From Saccharospirillum impatiens DSM 12546 (GTDB lineage Bacteria > Pseudomonadota > Gammaproteobacteria > Pseudomonadales > Natronospirillaceae), in NCBI RefSeq assembly GCF_000423605.1, contig NZ_AUIH01000013.1, positions 1-64,000 of the forward strand: DNA of 64,000 bases. Reading direction: 5' to 3'. Under the pieces are notes generated by a model, which made no database searches, was not told the DNA's origin, and was given only the letters and a program-made list of their open reading frames with translations. Shown piece after piece: positions 54,121 through 62,542 of this stretch; position 1 is the stretch's first letter; the number at the start of each line of letters is the position of its first letter. Position numbers and translations under genes: made by a program.

Positions 54121-54818
54121 GCGTGTCGATCAACCTGTTACTTGCTATCAGTATGACCCTGGGTATCTATCTGCTGGCAGAACAGATCTATCGCCGTGCC
54201 GGGCGGTCTGCGCTGCTGCACCCGGTAATTGTCAGTATTTTCTCAATCATGGGCGTCATCACCCTGCTTGGCTGGGATTACCCGCAATATCAGCGCGATA
54301 CACAGATGATCCACTTCTTACTCGGCCCTGCCACTGTCGCCCTGGCCGTGCCACTGCATGAGAACATGGCGCTGATCCGCAGGATGGCCGTGCCGCTGCT
54401 GGTTGCCTGCTTCACTGGCGCTCTGGTGGCCTCGGCCAGCGCCGTTATTCTGTCCGATCTGATGACCGCTGACGACGTACTGTCACTGAGTATGAGCGGC
54501 AAGTCGATCACGACACCCATCGCCATAGGCATGGTCGATAACCTCGGCGGCAGTGGGTCATTGGCAGCTGGGTTGGTACTGCTGACCGGCGCAATCGGCA
54601 CCCTGTTATTACCAACGCTTATGCGCCTGTGCAAGCTGACTGATCATGCGCTCTATGGCTATGTGCTGGGGTTGACAGCTCATGGGTTTGGCACCGCACA
54701 GGCCTTTGAAAAGTCAGCGACCTGCGGTGCCTTTGCTGGCCTGTCGATGAGTTTGACCGGAGTGGTTACAGCGTTTCTGGTACCGCCACTGGTGCCCTAC
54801 TGGATGGTGTGGTTCTAG
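54117..54818 (+). CDS. LrgB/CidB-family membrane protein
   Basis: A 233-residue membrane protein with the LrgB signature LLGPATVALAVPL, SMSGKSITTPIAIG and LGLTAHGFGTAQAF. It is the partner of the preceding CidA-like protein. Some plant and bacterial relatives carry glycolate or pyruvate; the cargo here is unknown. Confidence 0.87.
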   Translation: MSVSINLLLAISMTLGIYLLAEQIYRRAGRSALLHPVIVSIFSIMGVITLLGWDYPQYQRDTQMIHFLLGPATVALAVPLHENMALIRRMAVPLLVACFTGALVASASAVILSDLMTADDVLSLSMSGKSITTPIAIGMVDNLGGSGSLAAGLVLLTGAIGTLLLPTLMRLCKLTDHALYGYVLGLTAHGFGTAQAFEKSATCGAFAGLSMSLTGVVTAFLVPPLVPYWMVWF

Positions 54819-54841
54819 TCTCGCTGCTATCCGTCGCTCTC

Positions 54842-54855
54842 TTGACCTGAATCAA
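54842..54855. promoter_or_regulatory. FNR/ANR-type site upstream of the cytochrome genes
   Basis: TTGACCTGAATCAA differs from the consensus TTGAT-N4-ATCAA at one position. It is centred about 80 bases before the cytochrome start, and a weak -10-like TAGGCT lies about 30 bases downstream of its centre, consistent with a class II activated promoter. This predicts induction under oxygen limitation. Confidence 0.65.
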
Positions 54856-54927
54856 GCACCAACCCTTTTTCTGGACTAGGCTGAGCCGATAATAACGATA
54901 ATAAGCCATGGAAAGGGAGCTGTGCGT

Positions 54928-56115
54928 GTGAAACCTGCAACTGTCAGTCTGATTGGGCTGGGCCTCTTTGCGGCGGCCCTTCTGTTAGCGATGATACTCG
55001 GTTCGAGTGTCAACGTATCGCCCGATGCCACCAGCAACCCATCGCAGGCAAGCCTTCACGAGGGAGTCGAGGGCTTTCCGGCCGATTGCGCCAGCTGCCA
55101 TGGAGACCGCCCGGACTACGCGCTGGCGGGTGCCCGGACTCAATATGTAGAATCAGGGCACTTTCTGGGATTTGACCTGGAAACGCCGCACGCTTACTAC
55201 GCAAACGGGGGCGGTTGTCAGAGTTGCCACACACACGAAGGGTTTCTAGAGTTCCTCGATACCGGCCAGCGCGAAGCCACCCCCTACATTGAATGGCCTT
55301 CTCAACCGGGCTGCTTTACCTGCCACGAACCGCATGAAACCGGTGACTTTTCACTGCGCACCACCGCTGCGGTCAGCCTGATCAACGATCGGACCTTCGA
55401 TGAAGGCGCATCCAACCTTTGTGCAAACTGCCATCAATCCAGAACCGACGCCATGACGGCGGTCAAAGCCACCCCCGCCAACCAGGTACGCAGCTATTTT
55501 GGTCCTCACTACGGTGTTCAGTCAAACCTGTATCTGGGTACCGGTGCCTATGAATTCAGCGATAAGGCCTACAGCAGCTCTCAACACCGCTTTGTGGTCG
55601 AGGAAGCCTGCATTGGATGCCACATGGCCTTGCCAGAAGGACGGTACAGTTTAACCGCTGCGCTTGGCGGACACAGCTTCAACATTGGCATTGGTGAAGC
55701 AGAACACAGCCAGCTCAACCCAACCTCGTGCGCCAATTGCCATGAGGGCATTGGCCAGCTACCCGGTACCCGACTGTTCGATAGCCCTGCCAATGACGAC
55801 TGGGACAACGACGGCAATCTCGAAGTGGCCCAGGCTGAATTTAGAGGCTTGCTCGAACGACTGGTGAACGAAAACGGATCCGGCTTGCTGCAACAGGGCG
55901 AAGCCCCCCTGTTCACCAACACAGGTGAATTCAACACCCGGGCTCCAGAAGGTCTCATGCGCACTGAGGCAGAAATGGCCGCACTGTTTAACTACAAATT
56001 TATGAGTTCAGACCGCAGCCTTGGCCTGCACAATATGGTCTATGGGGTACAGATTCTGCAGGACACCATTGCGGCCCTGGATCCGACTTTCGATACCAGT
56101 ACCCGGCCACGCTGA
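54928..56115 (+). CDS. Hexahaem c-type cytochrome
   Basis: A ~395-residue exported protein with an N-terminal membrane segment or signal anchor (about residues 6-26) and six CxxCH haem sites: CASCH, CQSCH, CFTCH, CANCH, CIGCH and a second CANCH. The C-terminal SLGLHNMVYGVQILQDTI resembles the end of multihaem cytochromes of the nitrite-reductase/c554 group. There is no CxxCK, so it is not a typical NrfA. GTG at 54928 is chosen because GGGAG lies eight bases before it. With the NapC-type partner downstream it should form a quinol-fed periplasmic electron-transfer pair; the terminal acceptor is unknown. Confidence 0.78.
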   Translation: MKPATVSLIGLGLFAAALLLAMILGSSVNVSPDATSNPSQASLHEGVEGFPADCASCHGDRPDYALAGARTQYVESGHFLGFDLETPHAYYANGGGCQSCHTHEGFLEFLDTGQREATPYIEWPSQPGCFTCHEPHETGDFSLRTTAAVSLINDRTFDEGASNLCANCHQSRTDAMTAVKATPANQVRSYFGPHYGVQSNLYLGTGAYEFSDKAYSSSQHRFVVEEACIGCHMALPEGRYSLTAALGGHSFNIGIGEAEHSQLNPTSCANCHEGIGQLPGTRLFDSPANDDWDNDGNLEVAQAEFRGLLERLVNENGSGLLQQGEAPLFTNTGEFNTRAPEGLMRTEAEMAALFNYKFMSSDRSLGLHNMVYGVQILQDTIAALDPTFDTSTRPR

Positions 56116-56118
56116 CGT

Positions 56119-56688
56119 ATGAAGATGAGACAGTTCTGGACATCCTTGTGGAAGATGCCTGCGAAGTGGCGCTGGCTGCTGCTGCCATTGGGTGGCTGGC
56201 TGGCGCTGATGATCGGAGCTCTCGGCTGGGCATCGTTTAACGGTGTCATGCACGTCACCAGCACCAACGACTTTTGTTACAGCTGCCATATTGGCAGCGA
56301 TACCATTGTCGAAGAGTATCAGGCCTCGACGCACTTCAACAATGAACATGGCTTCGTGGCGACCTGTGCCGACTGCCATATCCCCCACGAGTTTGTGCCA
56401 AAACTCATCACCAAAATAAAGGCAACGGGGGATGTTTACCACCAGATCGCAGGAACGATCACGCTCGAAAATTTCGAATCCCATCGCCCTGCGCTGGCAC
56501 AAGGCGTATGGGATGACATGACGGAAAACGATTCTCGCGAATGCCGCAATTGCCACAGCCCCGACCTCTGGCAAACCAGCCTGCAATCAACCCGTGCTCA
56601 GAACAGTCACAACCCGGCATTCTGGGCAGAACAGGATCTAACCTGCATCAGTTGCCACAAAGGGCTGGCTCACGCTTTACCGCAATAG
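56119..56688 (+). CDS. NapC/NirT-type tetrahaem quinol dehydrogenase
   Basis: A 189-residue membrane-anchored cytochrome c: one N-terminal helix (about 20-42), then four haem sites CYSCH, CADCH, CRNCH and CISCH. NapC, NrfH and CymA relatives oxidise menaquinol or ubiquinol and feed periplasmic reductases. It starts three bases after the hexahaem cytochrome stop, so the two proteins are surely partners. Confidence 0.88.
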   Translation: MKMRQFWTSLWKMPAKWRWLLLPLGGWLALMIGALGWASFNGVMHVTSTNDFCYSCHIGSDTIVEEYQASTHFNNEHGFVATCADCHIPHEFVPKLITKIKATGDVYHQIAGTITLENFESHRPALAQGVWDDMTENDSRECRNCHSPDLWQTSLQSTRAQNSHNPAFWAEQDLTCISCHKGLAHALPQ

Positions 56689-56706
56689 CCCGTAAGCCCC
56701 TTTCGC

Positions 56707-56742
56707 AGGTTGCTGAAAAAAGGCTTCCTGCCTTTTTCAAAA
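56707..56742 (+). repeat. Dispersed palindromic element, family B copy 2 (terminator-like)
   Basis: AGGTTGCTGAAAAAAGGC-TTCCT-GCCTTTTTCAAAA lies 18 bases after the tetrahaem cytochrome stop. It repeats the element at 42351-42383 with small changes (TTG to CTG and two extra As). Its stem and T-run would terminate the cytochrome operon. The rest of the gap to 56942 shows nothing clear. Confidence 0.7.
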
Positions 56743-56942
56743 CACGAGATCCAAAAGTTGCAATTTTGCCTCTCTCACACAACCAATGACTTAACAGTAA
56801 TTAATTTTGCCGGAACGCCCGAATTGTCGGACCACAGGTTCCAGTAGCAGGCCGCCGAAATTCTACGAATTTCAACCGCCTGTTGGCGATATGGGCTTTA
56901 AAAGCAGTACATCGCTTTCGTGGGCCAGCACCAGCTTGTCGG

Positions 56943-57968
56943 TCAGGTGCGGGCTTTGAGCATCAGACCAGCGCGCTCGCCAACGGGCACTTTCGGGTTG
57001 GGAAAGACAATGTATTCCGGTTCGGTGCCTACCCGATACTCCTGACTGCCATCGCGCCAGATCAACGTGCCGGGTGCATACTCGGTAAAATTCAATGCAT
57101 CATCAGGAATGAAAAACTCCCATTGATCACTGGTAACGTCGATGGTGTGGCACACCTCAAACTCCGTGACCGGCCGTTTGGGCTGCTCCGGTAACGGCTC
57201 ACCGGCGATCAACTCGCGCAACGCAAAATCGATACCACGGTAACGGGACAGATCATTTTCGCCAAAGGGCTTGACCGACCCAAGTTCGAGCGTAAAACTT
57301 TCGGCACCATAACGCAGCGATGAGAACGATGAAAACGTATTGGCTTCCTGTTGCTGCAATAGAACAGCGTCGATATCCGCCCGTGCCAGGAACGCTTTCT
57401 GATTGTCTGGCAACTGCCGCCCTTCAACAAAGGGGTATATGCCAAAGCGCTCACGCTTGCTGGCGCGTATAGCCGTATGCAGATCATAGTGAAAGCGTTG
57501 TTTAACCGTTACCGGCTCTTCTGCAAAGAAATTGGCAACATAGGCTTCCAGTTTGGCGGCCCGCTTCACCTCCTTGAGCGAGGTATCGTATTGTTGCCAG
57601 TCGCCCGCGAACAATCGATTCATATTGACGTCTGTAAAGCGCCTGGCGATGTTCATCGACCAGGGGTTCCCCATGACAAACAATACCCTCTGCCCGGCCT
57701 TCTGCTCTTCATCCAGAATATCGCGCACCATATCCCGCACCAGTTCAATCGGTGCGGTCTCGTTGCCATGTACAGCGCAGGAAATAACCAGCGACGTATC
57801 GCAAGCCGTATTGGGTTCAACACGCAACACACCACAGTCGAGCAGGGTCACTTCAGTGCCTGCCGACAGCACTGAGAACTCCGGTGTGACGGCATCATCG
57901 GCCGTAGCCAGGGTGTGTTGCAAGAAATCGGCGTGGGGGCCAAACATGGGGTCAGTGCTCCGGTTCAT
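56943..57968 (-). CDS. astE: Succinylglutamate desuccinylase
   Basis: A 341-residue zinc carboxypeptidase-like enzyme that splits N-succinylglutamate into succinate and glutamate, the last step of the arginine succinyltransferase pathway. Zinc-site segments VHGNETAP and YDLHTAIR are present, as is TLELGSVKPFGEND. A terminator-like hairpin ends only a few bases before the ATG at 57968, so translation might start instead at 57947 (MFGPHADF), where GGAG lies ten bases ahead. It follows an arginine/ornithine-type ABC transporter. Confidence 0.85.
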   Translation of the reverse strand: MNRSTDPMFGPHADFLQHTLATADDAVTPEFSVLSAGTEVTLLDCGVLRVEPNTACDTSLVISCAVHGNETAPIELVRDMVRDILDEEQKAGQRVLFVMGNPWSMNIARRFTDVNMNRLFAGDWQQYDTSLKEVKRAAKLEAYVANFFAEEPVTVKQRFHYDLHTAIRASKRERFGIYPFVEGRQLPDNQKAFLARADIDAVLLQQQEANTFSSFSSLRYGAESFTLELGSVKPFGENDLSRYRGIDFALRELIAGEPLPEQPKRPVTEFEVCHTIDVTSDQWEFFIPDDALNFTEYAPGTLIWRDGSQEYRVGTEPEYIVFPNPKVPVGERAGLMLKART

Positions 57969-57972
57969 TACC

Positions 57973-57997
57973 AAAAAAAGGCCGCTTAAGGCGGCCT
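57973..57997 (-). terminator. Hairpin with T-run abutting astE
   Basis: On the minus strand AGGCCGC-CTTAA-GCGGCCT is followed by a run of seven Ts, ending four bases before the 57968 start codon. It lies between the permease operon and astE, so it is either a leaky terminator or a device that sets astE levels. Confidence 0.8.
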
Positions 57998-58025
57998 GTA
58001 CATACCATTCATTGTGCTTACAACG

Positions 58026-58739
58026 CTAGCGGGGGCGCAAGTGGCCCAGCAAGCGTTTTTCGAGTTGCTTGAATACACCCAAAATACCGAACGTCAGTAT
58101 CAGATAGATACAAGCCACAAAAATAAACGCAGGGAATGGCGCATAGTACTGAGCGTAGATGTTTCGGGCTGCACCCAGCAAATCAATGATAGTGACCACT
58201 GACGCAATGGCGCTGGCATGCAACATGAAAATCACTTCATTACTGTAAGCCGGGATTGCACGGCGAAAGGCACTTGGCAAGACGATTCGGCGCATCCTTT
58301 GAGCCCAACTCATCCCGTAGGCTTTGGCCGCCTCAATCTCACCGCGTGACGTTGCCTCAATGGCACCACGAAAGATCTCGGTGGTATAGGCGGTGGTGTT
58401 GAGCACAAACGCGATCAGGGCCGGGTAAAACGCCCCTCTGAAAATCTCCCACCAAAAGGTATCCTGAATACCATCAATCAGGGTTACCCCGTAATAAATC
58501 ATATAAAGTTGAACCAGCAGGGGGGTGCCGCGAAACACATAGGTATAGACCCACACCGGACGACTGAGCCAGGGGTTTTCCGAGGCACGCATGATCGCCA
58601 GTGGAATGGCGATCAAACCACCAATAATCAGTGACAGAAACACCAGTTGCACAGTCGTTACAAGGCCACCCCAGTATTGCATCAGCGTAGCCGGGGTAAA
58701 AATATCATTGCGTTCAAGCAAGGCAATAATGGCTTCCAT
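58026..58739 (-). CDS. Basic amino acid ABC transporter permease (HisM/AotM-like)
   Basis: A 237-residue permease with about five helices and the polar amino-acid family loop GAIEATSRGEIEAAKAYGMS followed by LPSAFRRAIPAYSNE. It is the partner of the adjacent HisQ-like permease, two bases apart. Context with astE suggests arginine, ornithine or succinylated derivatives. Confidence 0.85.
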   Translation of the reverse strand: MEAIIALLERNDIFTPATLMQYWGGLVTTVQLVFLSLIIGGLIAIPLAIMRASENPWLSRPVWVYTYVFRGTPLLVQLYMIYYGVTLIDGIQDTFWWEIFRGAFYPALIAFVLNTTAYTTEIFRGAIEATSRGEIEAAKAYGMSWAQRMRRIVLPSAFRRAIPAYSNEVIFMLHASAIASVVTIIDLLGAARNIYAQYYAPFPAFIFVACIYLILTFGILGVFKQLEKRLLGHLRPR

Positions 58740-58741
58740 AA

Positions 58742-59452
58742 TCAGCTGCCTCCCTTAACAACGCCAGCGCTGTATTTGTTGTTCAACAGTTTGAAAATGA
58801 TGTCTGACAACCCAGCGATAGCCAGGTACACGATGGCAACAGGTATGAAGAACTTGAACGGAGAGCCGGTCGACTTTGCCGCCTCGCTGGCCAACCTGAC
58901 CATATCGGCCAGGCCGATCACACTGACCAGGGCTGTGGTTTTCAGCAACACCTGCCAGTTGTTGGCGATACCGGGAATGGCGTGGCGCATCATCTGCGGA
59001 AACATGATGCGTTTGAATACCTTCCAGCCACTCATTCCGTAGGCTTTACCCGCTTCAATCTGTCCGTTTTCAACGGCCATGAAGGCACCGCGAAATGTTT
59101 CAGACATGTAAGCGCCGAAAATAAAGCCGATGGTAAAGACCCCCGCCATAAACTCGTTGAACTGAGGGTAAGGCAAATCAAAACCGAGGTCGTAATTCAG
59201 ATAGTCAAGAATGGTGTTCAGTGCGATCTGGCCACCGAAAAACAGCAGCATCATCCAGACCAGATCGGGGACACCCCGAATCAGCGTGGTGTAAAAAGTG
59301 GCCACGCCTTTGGCCAGTCGATTGCTGGACATTTTACCCCAGGCCCCCATTAACCCCAGAAATACAGCGAGGATTAATGAAAACACAGCCAGCTCTAACG
59401 TAATAATGGCACCGCCAAAAATGGACGGTCCATAGCCCTCGAAATCAAACAC
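58742..59452 (-). CDS. Basic amino acid ABC transporter permease (HisQ/AotQ-like)
   Basis: A 236-residue permease with the loop AVENGQIEAGKAYGMSGWKV and LIRGVPDLVWMMLLFFGGQ, typical of the HisQ half of the lysine/arginine/ornithine-histidine transporters. It forms the membrane channel with the HisM-like protein. Confidence 0.85.
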   Translation of the reverse strand: MFDFEGYGPSIFGGAIITLELAVFSLILAVFLGLMGAWGKMSSNRLAKGVATFYTTLIRGVPDLVWMMLLFFGGQIALNTILDYLNYDLGFDLPYPQFNEFMAGVFTIGFIFGAYMSETFRGAFMAVENGQIEAGKAYGMSGWKVFKRIMFPQMMRHAIPGIANNWQVLLKTTALVSVIGLADMVRLASEAAKSTGSPFKFFIPVAIVYLAIAGLSDIIFKLLNNKYSAGVVKGGS

Positions 59453-59559
59453 AGGCTCTACTCTCGTTATTGTTTAATTGACTGAGTTGCTTGGTCTGCC
59501 TACGCGACTGCACGGCAGACAACAAAGCGCAGTGTGAAGCAGGCCGAGTAACACAGAAC

Positions 59560-59600
59560 CTAAGGAGCGGCTGAACAGTCCCCGGGGGCAATCATTCAGC
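59560..59600. repeat. Dispersed palindromic element, family C copy 2
   Basis: TAAGGAG, CTGAACA, TCCCCGGGGG and ATTCAGC occur in the same order as in the 27431-27470 copy, with a GCTGAA/TTCAGC outer pair. It lies between the binding-protein and permease genes of the basic amino acid transporter. Confidence 0.5.
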
Positions 59601-59609
59601 AACACCTTA

Positions 59610-59633
59610 AGGGGCCGGACGAGTCCGGCCCCC
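59610..59633 (-). terminator. Strong hairpin after the binding-protein gene
   Basis: GGGGCCGGAC and GTCCGGCCCC pair perfectly over ten bases with a two-base loop, 28 bases after the binding-protein stop. There is no long T-run, so it is more likely an mRNA 3'-end stabiliser that raises binding protein over permease than a full terminator. Confidence 0.6.
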
Positions 59634-59660
59634 GATCAAACGTTCAACGAATCGAATTCG

Positions 59661-60419
59661 TTACAGCTTGATGTCGATATCAAAGTACTTCTGCATGATG
59701 GTGTCGTAGGTTCCATCATTTTTCAGTTGCTCAAGCGCAGCACTGACCTGTTCTTCCAGAGCGGCGTCACGCTTGCGAAAAGCAGCGCCTACGCCTTCGC
59801 CGAAGATACGAGTCGGTTCTTTAATGAAGTCGCCTACCTGAGTGACGCTGTCGTTGCCATCCAGCATTTCAATGCCAACCGGAGCGTCGATGAACATGGC
59901 GTCCAGACGACCGCCTTGCAGATCTACAATCATGTCATCGGCAGTGGTGTAACGGACCACTTCAGCACCGGTCAGAAACTCGGTTACGTAAGTATCCTGA
60001 ATGGTGGCACGCTGAACACCGACGCGCTTGCCATCGGCGCTGCCCGGCATAAAGCCATTACCGTTAGGTGCAAAGAATGCAGACGGGGTAGTGTAGTAAG
60101 GCTCTGAAAACAGAACGCGCTTCTGACGCTCTTCGTTGATCGACATAGAGGAGAAGATCATGTCGTATTTACGAGCCAGCAAACCCGGGATGATACCGTC
60201 CCAAGCCTGAACGACCCATTCACAGTCGCTTCCGGAAACGATCTGGCAGACTTCGTTGCCCAGTTCGATTTCGAAACCGGTCAGCTCACCATCGGGTGAA
60301 CGGTATTCAAACGGTGGGTAGGGTGCGTCGACGCCTACACGAATGTTGTCCCAGCTCTCAGCGGTTACAGCAGAGGTCATTGCGAGCATACCCGCAACAG
60401 CAATTAACGTTTTTTTCAT
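59661..60419 (-). CDS. Basic amino acid ABC transporter, periplasmic binding protein (ArgT/AotJ-like)
   Basis: A 252-residue family-3 solute-binding protein with a signal peptide ending near residue 20 (SAVTA). Hallmarks of lysine/arginine/ornithine-binding proteins are present: GVDAPYPPFEY, GFEIELGNEVC, VVQAWDGIIPGLLARKYD and SMSINEERQK. The start at 60419 (MKKTLIAV) has GGAGT upstream and gives a normal signal peptide; a longer frame exists but is unlikely. Confidence 0.88.
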   Translation of the reverse strand: MKKTLIAVAGMLAMTSAVTAESWDNIRVGVDAPYPPFEYRSPDGELTGFEIELGNEVCQIVSGSDCEWVVQAWDGIIPGLLARKYDMIFSSMSINEERQKRVLFSEPYYTTPSAFFAPNGNGFMPGSADGKRVGVQRATIQDTYVTEFLTGAEVVRYTTADDMIVDLQGGRLDAMFIDAPVGIEMLDGNDSVTQVGDFIKEPTRIFGEGVGAAFRKRDAALEEQVSAALEQLKNDGTYDTIMQKYFDIDIKL

Positions 60420-60610
60420 TATGGTTGACTCCAGTGTTGTCATTCGATCAGGTGGTTCCTGATTCCTAGTATGAGGGGGCTGATGCCACCCCTTTTTCAT
60501 CATCCCGTCGTCCATAACGTTGGGCACAACCGGGTAGGTTGAATTGGTATCCGGCGCGATCGGATACCGGACACGTCCTGTGTCCATACCAGCTAACGCT
60601 GATCATACGG

Positions 60611-60643
60611 CTTGGCCGCCCCCGAATGCGGGGTCCGGCCAAG
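60611..60643. repeat. GC-rich hairpin between transporter ATPase and binding-protein genes
   Basis: CTTGGCC/GGCCAAG encloses CCCCG-AATG-CGGGG, giving a long stem with a small internal bulge. It lies 35 bases after the ATPase stop in the 258-base gap before the binding-protein gene. It may protect or separate the transcripts. Nothing else is evident in that gap. Confidence 0.55.
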
Positions 60644-60677
60644 GGATTCCAGGGTCTGCAATGAGCGACGCCTGCAA

Positions 60678-61451
60678 TCAATAGCTCGGTGCAATAAACT
60701 GTTTGAAGCGTTCCGACTTGGGGTTGTTAAACACCTCTTTCGGATCGCCGTATTCTTCAATTTTTCCCTGGTGCAGGTACATCACCTTATTGGAAACATC
60801 CTGGGCGAACGCCATTTCATGCGTCACCACCACCATGGTGCGCCCTTCTTCCGCCAGCGCCCGCATGACTTTCAGCACCTCACCGACCAGTTCAGGGTCC
60901 AGTGCCGAGGTTGGCTCATCAAAGAGCATCACCTCAGGGTTCATTGCCAGAGCCCGGGCAATGGCGGCCCGCTGCTGCTGCCCACCTGACATGTGTGCCG
61001 GGTAGTAATTGCGTCGATCGTACAACCCAACCCGGTTCAAATGCTCTTCGGCGCGCTCTATGGCTTCTTTTTTACTGATGCCGAGCACATGAACCGGCGC
61101 CTCGATGATGTTTTCCATCACCGTCATGTGGGCCCAGAGGTTGAACCCCTGGAACACCATGGACAACTGGGCACGCATCTTTTCAACCTGTCTAATGTCG
61201 GCAGGTTCCCGAACACCACGGCGATTGGTCTTGAACGCAACTTTCTCACCATGCACCTGAATGTCACCTGAAGTGGGGATCTCAAGCATATTGATGCAGC
61301 GTAGAAAGGTACTTTTACCCGACCCGGAAGAACCAATGACGGAGATAACATCGCCTTTATGTGCTTCCAGTGAAATGCCCTTGAGGACTTCAAGCTCACC
61401 AAAACACTTGTGTATGTCGGTGGCTATCAGCGGGGCTACTTGCTGACCCAT
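60678..61451 (-). CDS. Basic amino acid ABC transporter ATPase (HisP/AotP-like)
   Basis: A 257-residue ATPase with Walker [11 protein letters not shown] loop [10 protein letters not shown], signature [16 protein letters not shown], Walker [14 protein letters not shown] and the H loop VTHEMAF. It closely fits the HisP group. AGGAGA precedes the start. It is the first gene of a leftward set running ATPase, binding protein, two permeases, then astE. Confidence 0.9.
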   Translation of the reverse strand: MGQQVAPLIATDIHKCFGELEVLKGISLEAHKGDVISVIGSSGSGKSTFLRCINMLEIPTSGDIQVHGEKVAFKTNRRGVREPADIRQVEKMRAQLSMVFQGFNLWAHMTVMENIIEAPVHVLGISKKEAIERAEEHLNRVGLYDRRNYYPAHMSGGQQQRAAIARALAMNPEVMLFDEPTSALDPELVGEVLKVMRALAEEGRTMVVVTHEMAFAQDVSNKVMYLHQGKIEEYGDPKEVFNNPKSERFKQFIAPSY

Positions 61452-62542
61452 TGTGGTCTCCTGATCCGTTCCTGCCTGCGGTACCTGCCGAATGTCCGTA
61501 CACTGTTGCCACTGGACACCTGAGGCCGGCAGAACTGATTACTTTTTATGCGTTTTTGTTGCTGGCATTTTGAATAAGCCCGAGTGCATATGCAAAACAT
61601 AATCGCACCCGGGGTTGTGGTTGTGCGACATGCGCTTGACTTCGGGGGATTCACCGGCCTGTTCAGCGACAGCCAGACCAGCGTAGACAAGGCTACTCGT
61701 TACACCATTCGCTCAGCGCATGCCGGGAGGCTGCGTAGAAGCCGCGCTGGCTGGTCCAGCCATCGGCCGTGGCGACGCCTGCATCAGGATAGCAGGACCG
61801 GGCCGACGCTTTATGCACTGATTGATGCCGCAATGGATTCGCCTCTTGAACGCTGTGCATTATCTTACAACACGATTATTCGGGCACTCTGACTGCAAAG
61901 TCACCCAAGCGTCGTTACCGACCGGGGATCACTATGGTCCCAACCACGGCGAGAAAGAGCAATGGCAGCCCAGTGTCTGTGGAGTCAGTACGCTGTAAAC
62001 CCGGGTCAATCGAAATGAATATTTGACACTATGGCCAAAAATTCAACGCTGACGGTCTGCTACTGACCGACCCCGCCTCAGACAAAGCAAAGTGCGGACC
62101 ACTTCCCAGACCTTTTAACCTTAGTCGAAAATTGGCCGCTAAAACACTGCACAGCCCCTTAACTTTTACAGCTTTGAGACATAAGGGCGGCAATCTGACG
62201 TGACGGCTATCGCAAAAATTTAGCATTTCCTGACTGGTTGCCCTATTTTAAACCCTGCTTTATGCTCAAGCACCACAGTTGACCATAAGTACGGTTATAT
62301 CGGAGTCAGGGCACGGGTCAGGCTTTGAGGTGTTAGGTACACCTCAAAGCCTGACCCGTGCAGATTGCGGGGACCTGTACTGTGGCGGCAACGCCAACTG
62401 TCGGCCTGTGCCTCAGCGTGGTCTCATTCTTGCTGAAGCGATGGCTCCCCGCTGCTCTTCCTCACTGAGCATCGGGCCAAAGGCCTCTGATGAGCATTTT
62501 ATGTACAACAGAGGCTTACATAATAAAAGGAGAGATATAACA
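61452..62542. other. Long intergenic region without a supported gene
   Basis: This 1.1-kb stretch separates the leftward amino acid transporter from the rightward dipeptide-type binding protein and must hold both promoters. Short frames at 61584-61892 (+) and 62029-62226 (-) have no recognisable domain or ribosome site. The only clear structure is a perfect long inverted repeat at 62311-62361. Confidence 0.5.
62311..62361. repeat. Perfect 23-bp inverted repeat with 5-base loop
   Basis: GCACGGGTCAGGCTTTGAGG, continued by TGT, pairs exactly with 62339-62361 across a TAGGT loop. The GGGTCAGGCTTTGAGG motif resembles REP-type palindromes mobilised by RAYT transposases, though no such gene is here. 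It has no T-run and lies about 180 bases before the next gene. Confidence 0.75.

Noticed and set aside
54928-56115. Ammonia-forming nitrite reductase NrfA
   Set aside because: NrfA needs a CxxCK (or CxxCH variant) catalytic haem within a five-haem arrangement; this protein has six CxxCH sites and a different layout.
61584-61892. 102-residue plus-strand frame in the long gap
   Set aside because: No recognisable domain, no ribosome site and mixed low-complexity Arg/Ser composition; could at most be a decayed gene.
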